DNA from: Bryobacterales bacterium
GTDB taxonomy: Bacteria > Acidobacteriota > Terriglobia > Bryobacterales > Bryobacteraceae
DNA length: 64,000 nucleotides
Assembly: GCA_016789785.1 (NCBI GenBank)
Contig: JAEUQE010000013.1
Location: 1 to 64,000, forward strand
Reading direction: 5' to 3'
Position 1 is the stretch's first letter. The number at the start of each line of letters is the position of its first letter. The translations under genes were made by a program, and so were the position numbers. The notes under the pieces were generated by a model. That model was not told where the DNA came from and did not search any database. It saw only the letters and a program-made list of their open reading frames with translations. Of this stretch, positions 60,202 to 64,000 are shown one piece after another.

Positions 60202-61091
60202 GCCGCTTCGATCATCTCGCGAAGCGTCTGCAACTCCCGCAGACCTTCGGCATTGAGCGAAGAGGTCGGATGCCGCACGCGCGCGCTACGAATCACGCCT
60301 CGCGCCACCATGTTGTGTTTTGCCGCCGAAACGCCAAGCCCCGGCTGCAGTTCGAAACGGATCAGCGGAAGCGCTCTCGTGAAACACTCCCACGCGCCGC
60401 GCTTGTCCCCGGATGTCCAACGATTCCAGATCTCCACATAGACCCACGGGATGTCGCAATTGGGCATGGTGCCGACCGCGCCACGCTCCAGTTCCTCAAT
60501 GAGAAACTGTCCGTTCAATCCGCCGAAGAGCGTCAACCCGTCGCCACCCGCCGCGCGCACCGCCGAGATCTTCGGCGCAGTGGGCGGCGCTTCCACCTTC
60601 ACCTGCCTCACCCATTCGATCTCGCGGCCCATGCGTGCGAGCAACGCAGCCGGCATCGCCACCTGCGTCATCAACGGCGCGTCCTGCACCATGATCGGGA
60701 TGCTCACGGCCTTGCTGATCGCATCAAAGTAGAACATCAGCCCATCGCCATCGGGCTTCAGCAGATAGGGAGGCAGCACCATCAGCGCATCGGCCCCCAG
60801 ATCCTGCGACTCACGGCTGATCTTCGCCGCCGCATCGGTGCCCGTGTGCCCGGAACTCACAATCAGTGGCACGCGCCCGTTCACACGCTTCACAATGCGC
60901 CGAAGCGACTCGGTGCGCTCTTCGGGAAGCAGGGTGTATCCCTCGCTCGCATTGCCGAAGAGTCCGAGACCGTGCGCGCCCTTTTCCAGAAGGTAGTCGA
61001 TCAGGCGGTCCTGCGACTCCCAGTCGATCGATCCGTCATCCTGAAACGGAGTCGCGAGAATGGGGTAGACCCCACGAAACTCAATGCTCAC
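60198..61091 (-). CDS. DHDPS/NAL-family aldolase or dehydratase
   Basis: 297 residues, TIM barrel related to dapA. GLFGNASEGYTLLPEER replaces the T-T-G loop of DapA; the Schiff-base Lys is in RQVKVEAPP near residue 170. Such enzymes beside an enolase-family dehydratase typically act on the 2-keto-3-deoxy sugar acid it produces, splitting it to pyruvate or dehydrating and decarboxylating it. It starts at ATG 61091 and overlaps the GntR stop by 4 nt. Confidence 0.88.
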   Translation of the reverse strand: MSIEFRGVYPILATPFQDDGSIDWESQDRLIDYLLEKGAHGLGLFGNASEGYTLLPEERTESLRRIVKRVNGRVPLIVSSGHTGTDAAAKISRESQDLGADALMVLPPYLLKPDGDGLMFYFDAISKAVSIPIMVQDAPLMTQVAMPAALLARMGREIEWVRQVKVEAPPTAPKISAVRAAGGDGLTLFGGLNGQFLIEELERGAVGTMPNCDIPWVYVEIWNRWTSGDKRGAWECFTRALPLIRFELQPGLGVSAAKHNMVARGVIRSARVRHPTSSLNAEGLRELQTLREMIEAA

Positions 61092-61759
61092 CCACCTGCC
61101 TCCAGTGCCTTTCGTAGCGCGTCTTTTGCGCGATAGATATGCGCCGTGAGCGCCTTGCGCAGACGCTTGCCGTTGCCGGCCTCCAGCGCACGAAAGATCT
61201 CCTCATGCTCGGCACGCTCCTGCGTAAGCCGCGATTGCCAGTCCTGCTCTTCGCTATGCACACGCGCGATCTGGAGGTGTGCGTTCAGACTCTCATACAT
61301 CTCCGCCAGCCGCTGATTGCCCGATGCCCGCACCAGCAGAATATGGAAGCGCCGGTTGTCGGCCTCATGCCGCTTGCGGTCTTCGGCGGACTCCACCGGG
61401 CGGTCCATGCTGCGAATCACGCTCTCGATCTCGTGCAGTTCCTTCGGTGTAATGCGCTCCACTGCGAGATCGCCGGCGAGACATTCGAGAGCACAGCGGA
61501 TCTGCGAAGTCTCCTCCACGTCGCGCTGCGAAAGCTTCGCAACATAGGTACCGCTGCGGGGCTGGATGTCAATCAGGCCTTCGGTGGCCAACTGCTGAAT
61601 CGCGTGCCGCACGGGCGTCAGGCTCACACCGAGTTTCTCGGCGATTTCCTCCACTTGCAAGCGGTCACCGGGGCGGAACACATGCCCCAGAATCGCCTGG
61701 CGAAGCGAGTCGTAGACCTCGTCCATGGCACGGCGTCGCGCGATCCGGGTGAGTTCCAT
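61088..61759 (-). CDS. GntR family regulator (FCD subfamily) of the sugar-acid operon
   Basis: 223 residues. Winged helix at about 10-75 (EVYDSLRQAILGHVFRPGDR; VSLTPVRHAIQQLATEGLI), FCD domain after about 85 with NRRFHILLVRASGN, EHEEIFRAL and LTAHIYRAKDAL giving the His metal ligands. As first gene of the operon it probably represses it and is released by the sugar acid or an intermediate. ATG 61759 follows a -10 of TACAAT by 9 nt. Confidence 0.9.
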   Translation of the reverse strand: MELTRIARRRAMDEVYDSLRQAILGHVFRPGDRLQVEEIAEKLGVSLTPVRHAIQQLATEGLIDIQPRSGTYVAKLSQRDVEETSQIRCALECLAGDLAVERITPKELHEIESVIRSMDRPVESAEDRKRHEADNRRFHILLVRASGNQRLAEMYESLNAHLQIARVHSEEQDWQSRLTQERAEHEEIFRALEAGNGKRLRKALTAHIYRAKDALRKALEAGG

Positions 61760-61768
61760 GACAGGTGG

Positions 61769-61780
61769 ATTGTATCACGT
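61769..61780 (-). promoter_or_regulatory. Promoter and GntR-box candidate of the sugar-acid operon
   Basis: On the minus strand, TACAAT (61774-61769) is a good -10, placing transcription start about 3 nt before the ATG at 61759. On the plus strand TTGTATCACGT (61770-61780) fits the FadR-type pattern T-N-G-T-N3-A-C-N-A at all but the last base, overlapping the -10. A repressor there would block its own operon. A TTCAGA 18 nt upstream may serve as -35. Confidence 0.45.
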
Positions 61781-61808
61781 GCGCTAGAGAAATCTGAAAT
61801 CTTTCGTT

Positions 61809-62135
61809 TCAGAATTCTCCGGGCAACTCCTTCGCCAGCCAGTCCAGATAGCTCCGGCTTCCGTCCACGATCGGAATCACGACAAGTTCAGGGACGTCGT
61901 AGGAGTGCACTTTCTGGAGTTCCTTCTCGAGTTGCTCCACCAGCGGGCGCCGCGACTTGATGATCAGCAGGTGCTCGGCAGACTCCTCAATGGCGCCCTG
62001 CCAGTGATACAGACTTCGTGCACCGGGCACGATGTTGACGCAGGCCGCAAGCCGTTTTTCGAGCAACTGGCGCGCCACCTTTTCCGCTTCCTCAGCGCTC
62101 GAACAGGTATTCAGAACAACCACATAGTCCGTCAT
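61809..62135 (-). CDS. cutA: Divalent-cation tolerance protein CutA
   Basis: 108 residues. VVLNTCSSAEEAEKVARQLL, LAACVNIVPGARSLYHWQG and EESAEHLLIIKSRR, then VHSYDVPELVVIPIVDG match CutA, a trimeric ferredoxin-like protein that binds divalent metals such as copper. I take ATG 62135, where homologues begin; the frame extends 87 nt upstream without conserved content. It diverges from the FtsB-like gene. Confidence 0.9.
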   Translation of the reverse strand: MTDYVVVLNTCSSAEEAEKVARQLLEKRLAACVNIVPGARSLYHWQGAIEESAEHLLIIKSRRPLVEQLEKELQKVHSYDVPELVVIPIVDGSRSYLDWLAKELPGEF

Positions 62136-62220
62136 GTCAGTTTTTTTGAGTGCGATCAACTTGTAGGCTACTTCGAACAGTGGGATTATATACGTAACGC
62201 CGGATTCCCGGCACCAGGAC

Positions 62221-62760
62221 ATGGCTGCGATTCGAACTATTGGGATTTTCGTGGTGGTGGCGTTGCTGTGCGCCTACATCTATACGTCCCTTCGTGGACC
62301 ACATGGATTATCGGCATTGGCGGCGAAGCGCGAGGAGATCCGCACGCTTCAGGAAGAGAACGCGAACCTCAAGCATGATGTGGAAGCCAAGGCCGAACGC
62401 GTCCGCCAACTGAAGGAGAGTCAATCCGAACAGGAATTGGAAATCCGCAAGCGGATGAAGTTGGTGAAGCCTGGCGAGACGGTGTTCATCATCACCGATA
62501 AGCCTGTTCCGAAGCCTCCGCCTGCGCCGGCGAAACCAGCGGAGCCCGCCCCAGCGAAGCCTGCGGTGTCGCAGTTGACCGCACCGGAAACTCCGGCCGC
62601 CGCGCTTCCGAAGCCGGCCGCGAAGAAAGCTGCAAAGGCGAAAGAAGAGAAGGAAAAGGAAGAGGACGAAGCGGCCAAGCCGGCGCCTTCACCCGATCCT
62701 CCGGCCGAGCAGCAGACCCCGGCGCCCGATCCGCCGAAGGATCCGCCACCGGCACAGTAG
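62221..62760 (+). CDS. FtsB/DivIC-like septum formation initiator with long Pro/Ala tail
   Basis: 179 residues. A membrane helix (about 6-24, IGIFVVVALLCAYIYTSL) is followed by a coiled coil (KREEIRTLQEENANLKHDVE) and RKRMKLVKPGETVFIITDK, the FtsB-type C-terminal motif. FtsB links FtsL and FtsQ in the divisome. From residue 95 on, the chain is a Pro/Ala/Lys-rich tail (KPAAKKAAKAKEEKEKE) with no fold, absent from E. coli FtsB. Its last codons belong to a duplicated segment. Its ATG 62221 follows CCAGGAC; TATATA at 62187-62192 is a possible -10. Confidence 0.75.
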   Translation: MAAIRTIGIFVVVALLCAYIYTSLRGPHGLSALAAKREEIRTLQEENANLKHDVEAKAERVRQLKESQSEQELEIRKRMKLVKPGETVFIITDKPVPKPPPAPAKPAEPAPAKPAVSQLTAPETPAAALPKPAAKKAAKAKEEKEKEEDEAAKPAPSPDPPAEQQTPAPDPPKDPPPAQ

Positions 62761-62930
62761 CCATCGGCGGCCATCCAGATCGGGACACCGCTGGGCAGTG
62801 CTCAGCAGTCCGCACCCATCGCGCGGGGGCCGCGCCCTGCCTGCCGAAGGATTCGCCACCAGCACAGCAGCCATCGGCGGCCATCCAACTCGGGACACCA
62901 CTGCGCCGTGCTCAGCAGGTCCGCACCCAC
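62734..62930. repeat. Imperfect tandem duplication of the FtsB-like gene 3' end
   Basis: Unit A (about 62734-62818) and unit B (about 62843-62930) share CCGAAGGAT-CGCCACC, GCACAG-AGCCATCGGCGG, CCATCCA and TCGGGACACC, with scattered changes. Unit A contains the true stop (CACAGTAG); unit B has CACAGCAG at that place. The units are separated by a 24-nt GC-rich filler. Confidence 0.7.
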
Positions 62931-63168
62931 CTGTCGACGGCCCATCGCACCTGACCCGCGCCCCCACCGTGCGACCACGCCGCACGAAGCCCCAAGGCCC
63001 AACCACAACCACACCGCGCGCCACCTCAGTGCCGGCGGCAACGTGTCCACAGCATTCCAGCCGAAGTTGCTGAATCAGGGGCTTGCGTACAACCCAACGA
63101 AGATCCCCGTTCCTTTGTCGTCGCGAGCCGCGCGTTCTCACTCCCCGAGTTGCTAACTTGGGGGAGAC
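62931..63168. other. Intergenic GC-rich region
   Basis: 238 nt after the repeat with only compositional open frames on the minus strand. GGGGGAGA just before 63169 is the ribosome site of the next gene. Confidence 0.4.
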
Positions 63169-64000
63169 ATGCATCAGCCGATCCACACCGTCTACGGAGG
63201 CGCACATCTCTTCCGGCACGATGTCGCGGCGAAACTCGGCCGCATCGCGCTGCGAGCCCTCGACGAACATCGCGACCTCATTCCCGCATCGCCGGAAATC
63301 CTCGAAGCCGTCGAACAGAAACTCCGCCGCGATGCCGTGGAAGACTTCCGCATCGACTTCGAAGATGGATACGGCTATCGCAGCGACGACGAAGAAGACA
63401 AACACGCCGAAGCCGCCGCCGAAGAAGTGCTGCGAGGCATGGAAGCCGGTACGCTCCCCGCTGGGCTGGGCATCCGCATCAAGGCGTTGACGCGCGAAAG
63501 CCGTGCCCGCGCCATCCGCACGCTCGATTGCTTCTTCGATACACTGCGCGGCGAAGTGCCCGACGGCTTCGTGGTCTGTCTTCCGAAAGCGTCAACGCCG
63601 GAGCAGGTCGCCGAGTTTCAGGGCATCGTTTCGGAATGGGGTGAGGAACTCGCCATCGAGTTGATGGTGGAAACGCCCGAAGCTCTGCGCTTCCTCAACG
63701 ACTTCGTGGATGCGGCGGGTCCGCGCTGCCGCGCTGTGCACTTCGGCCCTTACGACTTCACGGCTTCGTGCGGAATTGTCGCGAGCGCACAAGGTCTGCG
63801 GCATCCGCTGTGCGACTACGCGCGGAGCACGATGCTAGTCGCACTGGCGGGCCGCGGCATCTGGCTTTCCGATGGACCAACGGCGACCTTGCCCACCGGT
63901 ACGCGCGACGAAATCGCGCATGCCTGGCGTCTGCAATGGGACGATGTGCGGCACGCGCTTGCCTGCGGTTTCTACCAGGGGTGGGACCTGCATCCAGCAC
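63169..64000 (+). CDS. HpcH/HpaI aldolase-citrate lyase-like protein (DUF6986 type), cut by window end
   Basis: 277 residues are visible and the frame is still open at 64000, so the gene is partial. RIDFEDGYGYRSDDEED near residue 65 supplies the acidic metal-binding cluster. GIRIKALTRESRARAIRTLD, FVVCLPKAS, LMVETPEALRFLNDF and HFGPYDFTASCG follow the citrate-lyase/aldolase TIM-barrel pattern (Arg, Glu and Asp that bind magnesium and a keto acid). The long acidic insert is typical of DUF6986 members, whose reaction I cannot name. ATG 63169 is preceded by GGGGGAGA. Confidence 0.8.
   Translation, partial: MHQPIHTVYGGAHLFRHDVAAKLGRIALRALDEHRDLIPASPEILEAVEQKLRRDAVEDFRIDFEDGYGYRSDDEEDKHAEAAAEEVLRGMEAGTLPAGLGIRIKALTRESRARAIRTLDCFFDTLRGEVPDGFVVCLPKASTPEQVAEFQGIVSEWGEELAIELMVETPEALRFLNDFVDAAGPRCRAVHFGPYDFTASCGIVASAQGLRHPLCDYARSTMLVALAGRGIWLSDGPTATLPTGTRDEIAHAWRLQWDDVRHALACGFYQGWDLHPA

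Noticed and set aside
62689..63405. 238-codon minus-strand frame across the repeat region
   Set aside because: Runs antisense through the duplicated segment and the start of the DUF6986-type gene; repeated Arg/Gly/Trp words come from the repeat, not from a protein.
1..64000. CRISPR array, tRNA, rRNA, prophage or insertion sequence
   Set aside because: No regularly spaced repeats, cloverleaf-like segments, transposase motifs or phage structural genes were found on reading both strands.

Overview
The window looks like chromosomal DNA from a GC-rich diderm bacterium, most likely an Acidobacteriota member of the Solibacter/Bryobacter type. This is an inference. It rests on two long MacB/FtsX-type permeases of the kind catalogued in acidobacteria as ADOPs, each next to a PadR regulator, together with a complete Tol-Pal envelope system, lysine synthesis by the succinylase route (dapD), and many exported proteins of unknown function. 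I see no rRNA, tRNA, CRISPR array, prophage or intact insertion sequence.

Layout. 1-5.2 kb: a membrane flippase-like protein, a FadN-type beta-oxidation fusion and the overlapping pair dapA-dapD. 5.4-10.4 kb: a leftward glycosyltransferase operon (GT4, TPR membrane protein, DUF2304, two GT2 enzymes). 10.4-19.6 kb: a patatin-like lipase, a PadR-ADOP cassette whose permease prefix seems to be encoded separately, a GntR regulator with a palindromic promoter, an SGNH-plus-esterase fusion, a YHS protein and an SDR. 19.6-26.9 kb: an ATP-grasp enzyme, rsmI, a membrane protein with a damaged JAMM motif, a YdcF protein, an MsbA-type exporter and a DUF433/DUF5615 toxin-antitoxin pair whose toxin gene is frameshifted. 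27.3-34.0 kb: tolQ-tolR-tolA/tonB-tolB-pal-cpoB, then an exported CBM9-like protein and a DeoC-fold protein whose reading frames overlap by 142 nt.

34.1-36.4 kb: a compact, lower-GC cassette of three genes (TIGR04255-type protein, helix-turn-helix protein, unknown protein), inserted before ylxP (DUF503)-rbfA. It is the best candidate here for an undescribed system. 36.5-40.7 kb: ylxP, rbfA, apbE, hemE and hemY, the last three overlapping or abutting. 40.7-49.6 kb: hicB-hicA, galT with a CTG start, an unknown protein coupled to an MFS exporter, a SelA-like PLP enzyme, wecB, an exported ankyrin protein and an AraC regulator. 49.7-57.8 kb: an exported DUF4394-truncated globin fusion with a clear terminator, then an accessory stretch of antitoxin-like genes, a retropepsin-like protein and repeated hicB copies flanking a second PadR-ADOP cassette, then a rhomboid protease. 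57.8-61.8 kb: a leftward operon with 4-nt overlaps (GntR, DHDPS-like lyase, enolase-superfamily dehydratase, MFS transporter) that reads as sugar-acid catabolism. 61.8-64 kb: cutA, an FtsB-like protein with a duplicated 3' end, and the start of a citrate-lyase-like gene that runs off the window.

Gene starts were corrected from the longest frames by Shine-Dalgarno sites, domain boundaries and 4-nt overlaps. Several accessory genes have a -10-like hexamer 6-9 nt before the start codon, which suggests leaderless or nearly leaderless transcripts.
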